Below are positions 12,481-24,863 of a stretch of DNA of 64,000 bases, in pieces. The stretch's first letter is position 1. Each line of letters opens with the position of its first letter. Under the pieces are notes generated by a model that was given only the letters and a program-made list of their open reading frames with translations, did no database searches and was not told the DNA's origin. The DNA is from Ilex aquifolium (Eukaryota; Streptophyta; Magnoliopsida; Aquifoliales; Aquifoliaceae): NCBI GenBank assembly GCA_951799425.1, contig OX637402.1, positions 7,530,001 to 7,594,000 of the forward strand. Direction: 5' to 3'. The position numbers were made by a program, and so were the translations under genes.

Positions 12481-13597
12481 TTTTTCCCCCCTTAAAAGAA
12501 TTTCGTCCCCGAAATTCACACCCTCATGCACATTCGACCATATGCATAAGTTACAACAATACTGTCTAAACTGTCCCACATGTATCCGTCTCTCTCCCGG
12601 ACTAGGTTCTAGACGCAACCAAGTTCGTCCGTAAAGGCACCACATATCCCGTGTACCTCTGTCCCATTTTCGGGACTACTAGAATAGGGGGTAAAGTAAC
12701 CTTCTTTGTAATTTGACAATAGTACCGAAGCATCCCAAGGCGAAACATTCGGTAGTGAAGTCCTTATTCAACCTAGAGTTCTCACAACTCTACCAGTGTC
12801 CTTCTATGAGGAACCATAGAATAGACAACATACCGGGGTGTAACTCAACACTGAAGTCTACATCCCTGCGTGGAGGCAAATATTCGTAAGCTCATAAACA
12901 TCTGAGGTGGACGAAATTCATGTCTCACTTCGTTCTCTAAGGTAAAGCTTGCTAGCTAACCCATTAACTACCCGTTCCAACGGAATTCATATTTTACTTG
13001 AGGTAAACGTCATGTGTTTTCCCTAAAACTTAAAAAATACACACTCCAAGGTGTAAACAGTGACCCGCTGATGATCACAATCACCGACGACTCAGTGTGC
13101 CGTCAATCCGTCCATCCCAAGTATGACATCAAATTCTAACATGTCCGTGGAGTAGAATCCCCGAGAATCCTAACTCACATTCCTGACATACCCATTTACT
13201 ACTCACCCTAGCTCCTAGGGGAGAACTCACAAACAATGGCTCTTCCAAGATTACAATCTCTGAGCCCATTCCCTTACTCAAGTTAAATTGTCATAGGACA
13301 ATAACTTAATATCCCAATGTAGGGACCAAGTTCAAAACAAGAAGAATTCCCTCACCGTCTCACTAGTAGACATTTAACCCATGAACTATCCCGTTCATCC
13401 TTATTCGAACTCCCAAGGTTATGTTTTCTAAACACTAGGGTTAAAATACTTTTCACTATGCACATTCATCATGCATACAATTCATATAGCACATAGCAAG
13501 TAAAGCACATAACATGTAATGCACATGGAATGCAATGGTCTAGACCCATGCCCCTCAAGCCCAAGGTAAATCGTAAACCTATGCTCTGATACCAAGC
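12481..13597 (-). mobile_element. Array B, internal region 2 (noncoding)
   Basis: 1117 bp; same layout as internal region 1. By eye identical to internal region 3. Confidence 0.85.
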
Positions 13598-16497
13598 TGT
13601 GACGCCCCAAAATCCGGGGGTCCCTTATTAACCGTTGACAACCCGTCAACCCGCGGAAATACCCGTGGATGTCGCTTAACCCGACACCACGTCGTTAACA
13701 TTCCCCAAAGTCGGAATTATTGTCCATAGTTGTGATCTATGTTTCTTTAATCATTTAATTCAATCAAGGTCCAATGTACCCCAATCAACCTCAATTTTGG
13801 TCCATTTGTGTCATTGGAACTAAAGAAAACAAGGTCCAAAAGCTTGGTGAAATAATTTCAAATTTTCAGATTTTTGGACTAACTACCGGTAGCTGTTTAT
13901 TGACTACCGGTAGCTGGAACCTTCTGGACCAACGACTACCTGTTGACTACCGGTAGTTGTTGCCTACTGGACCTTCGACTACCCGTTGACTACCGGTAGT
14001 TCGGGTACACTGGACGACGACTACCTATTGACTACCGGTAGTTAAACCCAGATTTTTGCCCATTTGAATAGTTTCTCATTTCCAATCCATTTCAAACCAC
14101 TTCAAAATCATCCAAAACTTATACAATGAAGTTTCTAACATAAAACATAGTTTGTACAAGTTCTATTACAACCCAATACATATATTTACATGTCAATATC
14201 AAATTTCCTTAAAAGTTTTACAAAAATTCAAAACAAAGCCACATCCGGCTTTCTTCGTCCTTGAAGCCCGTATGAGGGTCTTCCACCCATGCATATCCCA
14301 CACCTGAAAATGTTGTCCCACGAAGGGTGAGCCACGCTCAATAGGATATCCTCCTACAGAGGCTACTCCCCAACCTAAGTGCATATGAAATGCGCACATG
14401 CAACAATCAACAAGCATCAACCAATCCAACAAGAGTATACACTTCAATGTTAGAAAGCTACCATGCTATGCTATGTCATGCCATGATATGAGATGGAACT
14501 CACTCACGCACCTTATCCCGAGTCTTCCCCGACTCACACAACACAATGCAAAAGCCAATGTGTATGAACCCGTCTATTGACGGAAAAACCCTCCCAATGA
14601 TCGTTTGAATTAAAAGTTATGTCTTTATAAAAAATCAAATCATTGTTGGAGGCTACCCATTGAATGGGTGTTTTTATACAACAAAATCTTGTGTCATCCT
14701 GGGCAACGGATTTCGGAATCGCACCGCCGGCTCCGTGGGCATGCCACTTTTCTGGAATTTCACCGCCGAACAAGTGGCTGAACCAAGTGGTTCCGGGTTT
14801 TTCACCCGAGGGAGTGTCTAGCCCTACTTGCTTTACCCGACACAAGTTTTCCTTATGCAATGCAACCGTGCAACTCAGTCGGATCTTAGATCCCGACTTT
14901 CCTGAGCTCACATACCAATCACCAAGATTTGGTGTTTGATCCACAACACATGCACCCACCCACACCCATGTGTATTACCCATGAATGTGATGCCAACTCA
15001 CACACACACTCATGTCTTACGACCATGAATGTGATGTACCCATGAGAATGCAATGTAATGTACCAATTGCACTCTAACCACATGTTCGATATGTATGAGT
15101 GTCATATGAACAATGTCAAGATAAATCTACATATTCATGGTACTTCATATCATAAGCATATAAATACCATAATTTAACCCATTGTCAATATATAGCCAGC
15201 ATGCATATATCAACATTTCATCCAATAACCATTTTCAAACATGTTATCACATAAGCATGCAATTAACATAGCAAACTCATCAATACATCATTTTCACCAA
15301 GGCATTTAATCAACACCTTCAAAACACCCAAAACATGTAATCATATAATATACTCAATTTCATCATCAAACTCAAGAAATCATATCTAGTGATTTCTACA
15401 CAATTATACCAAGATATAATTTATTCTATCAATTTCTTAATATCCACATATCATAATCTCCCAAGAGAATTATAAAGCAACCACCTCTAAATGTCAATTC
15501 CATTTAGAATTTCACTTTACCAATTTTTTTCCATATCCATTTTCTACACTTCAAGTTCCTTTATGAAATTTACCCAACAAGTAAATATATACACCCATTT
15601 CATACCAACCTTGCTTAGCACATTTGGTACCCATTTCCCACACATGAAATACATTGGTGGTACATTAAACTAGAGAATGTGATTTAAATCATACCACCCA
15701 TTCTCAATACCCAATTAACCACAATAGGCAAGTGATACATATATATATACACCTACCCATTCCATATAACCCTCCTAGGTTGGAAATAAACCTAAGTAGG
15801 AAGAAAACCCTACCTCTTGTAGCGTGTAGAATCGCCGTGGGAAGCTCCTAGAACTCAAAGCAAACTTGAATCCTCCACTTCCAACTTTTCGGCCTCCCAA
15901 CGTTCGGTGAAAGCCGTCGTTTTTGGTACCCACGCGTAGCCCTCGACGCGTAGAGCAACTCTTGTTCTTGGCCCGAGTCGATTTGAGCGCTAGAACGGAG
16001 TAGATCGTAGAGAGAAGGTGGAGTGTTTCTCTCTTTTCCCTCTCTTCTCAATCGGCTGAACAATCGGCTGAAACAATGGGGAAAAATCTAATTTTTCCCC
16101 CTATTTATATTTTAGAATACTTGGCCCACAATTGGCCACACGTCCTATTTAATTTCGGGTCCGTTTTAATCCCGAAACGACTAAGTTTCGCTCCGGTTCA
16201 AGTTCGAATTATTTTTATTTCAACTTGCCTCTAATATTTCCCCAAACTTTAAAATTTTATAAAAATTTCGTGTACGGGGTCACCCGAGGGCCGTTCATCT
16301 CGTAAAACGCGAAAAATCCGACTATCTCGGAATTCAACGAAATTTGACGTGGTAACTAGATTTCGCGAGACGAATCCAACAGTGAAATCCGTTTCGTCAT
16401 CCGAGATCTAGAAAAATTCAGTTTTTCAACTAGTACCGAAGTGGCAATTCACCTATTGCCCTTGTTCGTCAAAGTTTAAATTTTCCGGGGTTTCACA
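13598..16497 (-). repeat. Array B, LTR3 (43-bp deletion)
   Basis: 2900 bp. One 43-bp repeat unit is missing from the palindrome cluster, leaving five copies. Left part matches LTR4 and right part matches LTR2, so it is a recombinant LTR. Confidence 0.93.
13883..14041. repeat. Palindrome cluster CTACCGGTAG, LTR3 of B
   Basis: Five copies; one 43-bp period lost relative to LTR1, LTR2 and LTR5. Confidence 0.93.
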
Positions 16498-17614
16498 TTT
16501 TTCCCCCCTTAAAAGAATTTCGTCCCCGAAATTCACACCCTCATGCACATTCGACCATATGCATAAGTTACAACAATACTGTCTAAACTGTCCCACATGT
16601 ATCCGTCTCTCTCCCGGACTAGGTTCTAGACGCAACCAAGTTCGTCCGTAAAGGCACCACATATCCCGTGTACCTCTGTCCCATTTTCGGGACTACTAGA
16701 ATAGGGGGTAAAGTAACCTTCTTTGTAATTTGACAATAGTACCGAAGCATCCCAAGGCGAAACATTCGGTAGTGAAGTCCTTATTCAACCTAGAGTTCTC
16801 ACAACTCTACCAGTGTCCTTCTATGAGGAACCATAGAATAGACAACATACCGGGGTGTAACTCAACACTGAAGTCTACATCCCTGCGTGGAGGCAAATAT
16901 TCGTAAGCTCATAAACATCTGAGGTGGACGAAATTCATGTCTCACTTCGTTCTCTAAGGTAAAGCTTGCTAGCTAACCCATTAACTACCCGTTCCAACGG
17001 AATTCATATTTTACTTGAGGTAAACGTCATGTGTTTTCCCTAAAACTTAAAAAATACACACTCCAAGGTGTAAACAGTGACCCGCTGATGATCACAATCA
17101 CCGACGACTCAGTGTGCCGTCAATCCGTCCATCCCAAGTATGACATCAAATTCTAACATGTCCGTGGAGTAGAATCCCCGAGAATCCTAACTCACATTCC
17201 TGACATACCCATTTACTACTCACCCTAGCTCCTAGGGGAGAACTCACAAACAATGGCTCTTCCAAGATTACAATCTCTGAGCCCATTCCCTTACTCAAGT
17301 TAAATTGTCATAGGACAATAACTTAATATCCCAATGTAGGGACCAAGTTCAAAACAAGAAGAATTCCCTCACCGTCTCACTAGTAGACATTTAACCCATG
17401 AACTATCCCGTTCATCCTTATTCGAACTCCCAAGGTTATGTTTTCTAAACACTAGGGTTAAAATACTTTTCACTATGCACATTCATCATGCATACAATTC
17501 ATATAGCACATAGCAAGTAAAGCACATAACATGTAATGCACATGGAATGCAATGGTCTAGACCCATGCCCCTCAAGCCCAAGGTAAATCGTAAACCTATG
17601 CTCTGATACCAAGC
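16498..17614 (-). mobile_element. Array B, internal region 3 (noncoding)
   Basis: 1117 bp, indistinguishable by eye from internal region 2; the product of the last duplication in the array. Confidence 0.85.
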
Positions 17615-20514
17615 TGTGACGCCCCAAAATCCGGGGGTCCCTTATTAACCGTTGACAACCCGTCAACCCGCGGAAATACCCGTGGATGTCGCTTAACCCG
17701 ACACCACGTCGTTAACATTCCCCAAAGTCGGAATTATTGTCCATAGTTGTGATCTATGTTTCTTTAATCATTTAATTCAATCAAGGTCCAATGTACCCCA
17801 ATCAACCTCAATTTTGGTCCATTTGTGTCATTGGAACTAAAGAAAACAAGGTCCAAAAGCTTGGTGAAATAATTTCAAATTTTCAGATTTTTGGACTAAC
17901 TACCGGTAGCTGTTTATTGACTACCGGTAGCTGGAACCTTCTGGACCAACGACTACCTGTTGACTACCGGTAGTTGTTGCCTACTGGACCTTCGACTACC
18001 CGTTGACTACCGGTAGTTCGGGTACACTGGACGACGACTACCTATTGACTACCGGTAGTTAAACCCAGATTTTTGCCCATTTGAATAGTTTCTCATTTCC
18101 AATCCATTTCAAACCACTTCAAAATCATCCAAAACTTATACAATGAAGTTTCTAACATAAAACATAGTTTGTACAAGTTCTATTACAACCCAATACATAT
18201 ATTTACATGTCAATATCAAATTTCCTTAAAAGTTTTACAAAAATTCAAAACAAAGCCACATCCGGCTTTCTTCGTCCTTGAAGCCCGTATGAGGGTCTTC
18301 CACCCATGCATATCCCACACCTGAAAATGTTGTCCCACGAAGGGTGAGCCACGCTCAATAGGATATCCTCCTACAGAGGCTACTCCCCAACCTAAGTGCA
18401 TATGAAATGCGCACATGCAACAATCAACAAGCATCAACCAATCCAACAAGAGTATACACTTCAATGTTAGAAAGCTACCATGCTATGCTATGTCATGCCA
18501 TGATATGAGATGGAACTCACTCACGCACCTTATCCCGAGTCTTCCCCGACTCACACAACACAATGCAAAAGCCAATGTGTATGAACCCGTCTATTGACGG
18601 AAAAACCCTCCCAATGATCGTTTGAATTAAAAGTTATGTCTTTATAAAAAATCAAATCATTGTTGGAGGCTACCCATTGAATGGGTGTTTTTATACAAAA
18701 AAATCTTGTGTCTTCCTGGGCAACGGATTTCGGAATCGCACCGCCGGCTCCGTGGGCATGCCACTTTTCTGGAATTTCACCGCCGGACAAGTGGCTGAAC
18801 CAAGTGGTTCCGGGTTTTTCACCCGAGGGAGTGTCTAGCCCTACTTGCTTTACCCGACACAAGTTTTCCTTATGCAATGCAACCGTGCAACTCAGTCGGA
18901 TCTTAGATCCCGACTTTCCTGAGCTCACATACCAATCACCAAGATTTGGTGTTTGATCCACAACACATGCACCCACCCACACCCATGTGTATTACCCATG
19001 AATGTGATGCCAACTCACACACACACTCATGTCTTACGACCATGAATGTGATGTACCCATGAGAATGCAATGTAATGTACCAATTGCACTCTAACCACAT
19101 GTTCGATATGTATGAGTGTCATATGAACAATGTCAAGATAAATCTACATATTCATGGTACTTCATATCATAAGCATATAAATACCATAATTTAACCCATT
19201 GTCAATATATAGCCAGCATGCATATATCAACATTTCATCCAATAACCATTTTCAAACATGTTATCACATAAGCATGCAATTAACATAGCAAACTCATCAA
19301 TACATCATTTTCACCAAGGCATTTAATCAACACCTTCAAAACACCCAAAACATGTAATCATATAATATACTCAATTTCATCATCAAACTCAAGAAATCAT
19401 AGCTAGTGATTTCTACACAATTATACCAAGATATAATTTATTCTATCAATTTCTTAATATCCACATATCATAATCTCCCAAGAGAATTATAAAGCAACCA
19501 CCTCTAAATGTCAATTCCATTTAGAATTTCACTTTACCAATTCTTTTCCATATCCATTTTCTACACTTCAAGTTCCTTTATGAAATTTACCCAACAAGTA
19601 AATATATACACCCATTTCATACCAACCTTGCTTAGCACATTTGGTACCCATTTCCCACACATGAAATACATTGGTGGTACATTAAACTAGAGAATGTGAT
19701 TTAAATCATACCACCCATTCTCAATACCCAATTAACCACAATAGGCAAGTGATACATATATATATACACCTACCCATTCCATATAACCCTCCTAGGTTGG
19801 AAATAAACCTAAGTAGGAAGAAAACCCTACCTCTTGTAGCGTGTAGAATCGCCGTGGGAAGCTCCTAGAACTCAAAGCAAGCTTGAATCCTCCACTTCCA
19901 ACTTTTCGGCCTCCCAACGTTCGGTGAAAGCCGTCGTTTTTGGTACCCACGCGTAGCCCTCGACGCGTAGAGCAACTCTTGTTCTTGGCCCGAGTCGATT
20001 TGAGCGCTAGAACGGAGTAGATCGTAGAGAGAAGGTGGAGTGTTTCTCTCTTTTCCCTCTCTTCTCAATCGGCTGAACAATCGGCTGAAACAATGGGGAA
20101 AAATCTAATTTTTCCCCCTATTTATATTTTAGAATACTTGGCCCACAATTGGCCACACGTCCTATTTAATTTCGGGTCCGTTTTAATCACGAAACGACTA
20201 AGTTTCGCTCCGGTTCAAGTTCGAATTATTTTTATTTCAACTTGCCTCTAATATTTCCCCAAACTTTAAAATTTTATAAAAATTTCGTGTACGGGGTCAC
20301 CCGAGGCCCGTTCGTCTCGTAAAACGCGAAAAATCCGATTATCTCGGAATTCAACGAAATTTGACGTGGTAACTAGATTTCGCGAGACGAATCCAACGGT
20401 GAAATCCGTTTCGTCATCCGAGATCTAGAAAAATTCAGTTTTTCAACTAGTACCGAAGTGGCAATTCACCTATTGCCCTTGTTCGTCAAAGTTTAAATTT
20501 TCCGGGGTTTCACA
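17615..20514 (-). repeat. Array B, LTR4 (43-bp deletion)
   Basis: 2900 bp. Left part shares the 43-bp deletion and the CAATCAACCTC variant with LTR3; right part is LTR1/LTR5-like (GTCTTCCTGG, GGCCCGTTCGTC). Confidence 0.93.
17900..18058. repeat. Palindrome cluster CTACCGGTAG, LTR4 of B
   Basis: Five copies, as in LTR3. Confidence 0.93.
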
Positions 20515-21631
20515 TTCTTCCCCCCTTAAAAGAATTTCGTCCCCGAAATTCACACCCTCATGCACATTCGACCATATGCATAAGTTACAACAATACTGTC
20601 TAAACTGTCCCACATGTATCCGTCTCTCTCCCGGACTAGGTTCTAGACGCAACCAAGTCCGTCCGTAAAGGCACCACATATCCCGTGTACCTCTGTCCCA
20701 TTTCCGGGACTACTAGAATAGGGGGTAAAGTAACCTTCTTTGTAATTTGACAATAGTACTGAAGCATCCCAAGGCGAAACATTCGGTAGTGAAGTCCTTA
20801 TTCAACCTAGAGTTCTCACAACTCTACCAGTGTCCTTCTATGAGGAACCATAGAGTAGACAACATACCGGGGTGTAACTCAACACTGAAGTCTACATCCC
20901 TGCGTGGAGGCAAATATTCGTAAGCTCATAAACATCTGAGGTGGACGAAATTCATGTCTCACTTCGTTCTCTAAGGTAAAGCTTGCTAGCTAACCCATTA
21001 ACTACCCGTTCCAACGGAATTCATATTTTACTTGAGGTAAACGTCATGTGTTTTCCCTAAAACTTAAAAAATACACACTCCAAGGTGTAAACAGTGACCC
21101 GCTGATGATCACAATCACCGACGACTCAGTGTGCCGTCAATCCGTCCATCCCAAGTATGACATCAAATTCTAACATGTCCGTGGAGTAGAATCCCCGAGA
21201 ATCCTAACTCACATTCCTGACATACCCATTTACTACTCACCCTAGCTCCTAGGGGAGAACTCACAAACAATGGCTCTTCCAAGATTACAATCTCTGAGCC
21301 CATTCCCTTACTCAAGTTAAATTGTCATAGGACAATAACTTAATATCCCAATGTAGGGACCAAGTTCAAAACAAGAAGAATTCCCTCACCGTCTCACTAG
21401 TAGACATTTAACCCATGAACTATCCCGTTCATCCTTTTTCGAACTCCCAAGGTTATGTTTTCTAAACACTAGGGTTAAAATACTTTTCACTATGCACATT
21501 CATCATGCATACAATTCATATAGCACATAGCAAGTAAAGCACATAACATGTAATGCACATGGAATGCAATGGTCTAGACCCATGCCCCTCAAGCCCAAGG
21601 TAAATCGTAAACCTATGCTCTGATACCAAGC
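20515..21631 (-). mobile_element. Array B, internal region 4 (noncoding)
   Basis: 1117 bp, same layout as the others with a few single-base differences. Confidence 0.85.
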
Positions 21632-24577
21632 TGTGACGCCCCAAAATCCGGGGGTCCCTTATTAACCGTTGACAACCCGTCAACCCGCGGAAATACCCGT
21701 GGATGTCGCTTAACCCGACACCACGTCGTTAACATTCCCCAAAGTCGGAATTATTGTCCATAGTTGTGATCTATGTTTCTTTAATCATTTAATTCAATCA
21801 AGGTCCAATGTACCCCAATCTACCTCAATTTTGGTCCATTTGTGTCATTGGAACTAAAGAAAACAAGGTCCAAAAGCTTGGTGAAATAATTTCAAATTTT
21901 CAAATTTTTGGACTAACTACCGGTAGCTGTTTATTGACTACCGGTAGCTGGAACCTTCTGGACCAACGACTACCTGTTGACTACCGGTAGTTGTTGCCTA
22001 CTGGACCTTCGACTACCCGTTGACTACCGGTAGTTCGGGTACACTGGACGACGACTACCTATTGACTACCGGTAGTTCGCAGCTACTGGGCTGCCGACTA
22101 CCTGTTGACTACCGGTAGTTAAACCCAGATTTTTGCCCATTTGAATAGTTTCTCATTTCCAATCCATTTCAAACCACTTCAAAATCATCCAAAACTTATA
22201 CAATGAAGTTTCTAACATAAAACATAGTTTGTACAAGTTCTATTACAACCCAATACATATATTTACATGTCAATATCAAATTTCCTTAAAAGTTTTACAA
22301 AAATTCAAAACAAAGCCACATCCGGCTTTCTTCGTCCTTGAAGCCCGTATGAGGGTCTTCCACCCATGCATATCCCACACCTGAAAATGTTGTCCCACGA
22401 AGGGTGAGCCACGCTCAATAGGATATCCTCCTACAGAGGCTACTCCCCAACCTAAGTGCATATGAAATGCGCACATGCAACAATCAACAAGCATCAACCA
22501 ATCCAACAAGAGTATACACTTCAATGTTAGAAAGCTACCATGCTATGCTATGTCATGCCATGATATGAGATGGAACTCACTCACGCACCTTATCCCGAGT
22601 CTTCCCCGACTCACACAACACAATGCAAAAGCCAATGTGTATGAACCCGTCTATTGACGGAAAAACCCTCCCAATGATCGTTTGAATTAAAAGTTATGTC
22701 TTTATAAAAAATCAAATCATTGTTGGAGGCTACCCATTGAATGGGTGTTTTTATACAAAAAAATCTTGTGTCTTCCTGGGCAACGGATTTCGGAATCGCA
22801 CCGCCGGCTCCGTGGGCATGCCACTTTTCTGGAATTTCACCGCCGGACAAGTGGCTGAACCAAGTGGTTCCGGGTTTTTCACCCGAGGGAGTGTCTAGCC
22901 CTACTTGCTTTACCCGACACAAGTTTTCCTTATGCAATGCAACCGTGCAACTCAGTCGGATCTTAGATCCCGACTTTCCTGAGCTCACATACCAATCACC
23001 AAGATTTGGTGTTTGATCCACAACACATGCACCCACCCACACCCATGTGTATTACCCATGAATGTGATGCCAACTCACACACACACTCATGTCTTACGAC
23101 CATGAATGTGATGTACCCATGAGAATGCAATGTAATGTACCAATTGCACTCTAACCACATGTTCGATATGTATGAGTGTCATATGAACAATGTCAAGATA
23201 AATCTACATATTCATGGTACTTCATATCATAAGCATATAAATACCATAATTTAACCCATTGTCAATATATAGCCAGCATGCATATATCAACATTTCATCC
23301 AATAACCATTTTCAAACATGTTATCACATAAGCATGCAATTAACATAGCAAACTCATCAATACATCATTTTCACCAAGGCATTTAATCAACACCTTCAAA
23401 ACACCCAAAACATGTAATCATATAATATACTCAATTTCATCATCAAACTCAAGAAATCATATCTAGTGATTTCTACACAATTATACCAAGATATAATTTA
23501 TTCTATCAATTTCTTAATATCCACATATCATAATCTCCCAAGAGAATTATAAAGCAACCACCTCTAAATGTCAATTCCATTTAGAATTTCACTTTACCAA
23601 TTCTTTTCCATATCCATTTTCTACACTTCAAGTTCCTTTATGAAATTTACCCAACAAGTAAATATATACACCCATTTCATACCAACCTTGCTTAGCACAT
23701 TTGGTACCCATTTCCCACACATGAAATACATTGGTGGTACATTAAACTAGAGAATGTGATTTAAATCATACCACCCATTCTCAATACCCAATTAACCACA
23801 ATAGGCAAGTGATACATATATATATACACCTACCCATTCCATATAACCCTCCTAGGTTGGAAATAAACCTAAGTAGGAAGAAAACCCTACCTCTTGTAGC
23901 GTGTAGAATAATCGCCGTGGGAAGCTCCTAGAACTCAAAACAAGCTTGAATCCTCCACTTCCAAATTTTCGGCCTCCCAACATTCGGTGAAAGCCGTCGT
24001 TGTTGGTACCCACGCGTAGCCCTCGACGCGTAGAGCAACTCTTGTTCTTGGCCCGAGTCGATTTGAGCGCTAGAACGGAGTAGATCGTAGAGAGAAGGTG
24101 GAGTGTTTCTCTCTTTTCCCTCTCTTCTCAATCGGCTGAACAATCGGCTGAAACAATGGGGAAAAATCTAATTTTTCCCCCTATTTATATTTTAGAATAC
24201 TTGGCCCACAATTGGCCACACGTCCTATTTAATTTCGGGTCCGTTTTAATCCCGAAACGACTAAGTTTCGCTCCGGTTCAAGTTCGAATTATTTTTATTT
24301 CAACTTGCCTCTAATATTTCCCCAAACTTTAAAATTTTATAAAAATTTCGTGTACGGGGTCACCCGAGGCCCGTTCGTCTCGTAAAACACGAAAAATCCG
24401 ACTATCTCGGAATTCAACGAAATTTGACGTGGTAACTAGATTTCGCGAGACGAATCCAACGGTGAAATCCGTTTCGTCATCCGAGATCTAGAAAAATTCA
24501 GTTTTTCAACTAGTACCGAAGTGGCAATTCACCTATTGCCCTTGTTCGTCAAAGTTTAAATTTTCTGGGGTTTCACA
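21632..24577 (-). repeat. Array B, LTR5 (outer)
   Basis: 2946 bp. It differs from the other outer LTR (LTR1) at roughly 16 positions by eye, including a 3-bp gain near 23908. Its end at 24577 abuts the gag of element A. Confidence 0.93.
21917..22118. repeat. Palindrome cluster CTACCGGTAG, LTR5 of B
   Basis: Six copies, as in LTR1. Confidence 0.93.
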
Positions 24578-24582
24578 GAATC
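24578..24582. other. TSD right copy (GAATC) of the nested array
   Basis: One mismatch to CAATC at 5474-5478. Confidence 0.7.
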
Positions 24583-24863
24583 CGGGGTGGAAGAATCATC
24601 CAAATTTTAGTTGGAGGAATTACAATCATGCATCACAACCACCCCAACAAAACTCTTCAAATGTTGCACCTTACGTTCCACGCCCGAAAAGAGACATTGA
24701 GGAGGTGTTGTCACAATTCATGCAGAGTCAGCAAACATACAATAGACAAACAACTCAGGCTATTGAGGATATGAGGAGTGCAATCACTAAATTGACCATT
24801 GACCCTTGCCATCAGGAAAAAGGTAGGCTTCCAGCACAACCACAACCGAACCCACAGGGTTAA
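24579..24863 (+). pseudogene. gag: Gag of element A, C-terminal part
   Basis: The gag frame resumes after the array and runs for about 94 codons through a Gln/Asn/Pro-rich stretch (VPRPKRDIEEVLSQFM, QPQPNPQG) to a TAA at 24861-24863. In Athila elements gag normally runs straight into protease in one frame, and the pol frame here continues in the same register right after the TAA. The stop therefore looks like a single C-to-T change in a Gln codon, although translational readthrough cannot be excluded. Confidence 0.85.

Larger units (their letters stand above)
5479..24577 (-). mobile_element. Nested array B: five LTRs and four internal regions of a short Tekay-type element
   Basis: The 19.1-kb insert has the form LTR-int-LTR-int-LTR-int-LTR-int-LTR, all minus orientation. 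LTRs read TGTGAAACCCC to GGGGCGTCACA; each internal region starts beside a TGGTATCAGAGC primer site and ends in an AAGGGGGGAAGAA polypurine tract. Unit lengths are 4059, 4060, 4017 and 4017 bp, plus a final 2946-bp LTR. The 1.1-kb internal region contains only decayed scraps of protease and reverse transcriptase text like element C, so B is an internally deleted non-autonomous element. The flanks TGTGACG and TTTCACA and the near-perfect TSD show one insertion event into A; extra units arose by recombination between LTRs. Confidence 0.92.
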
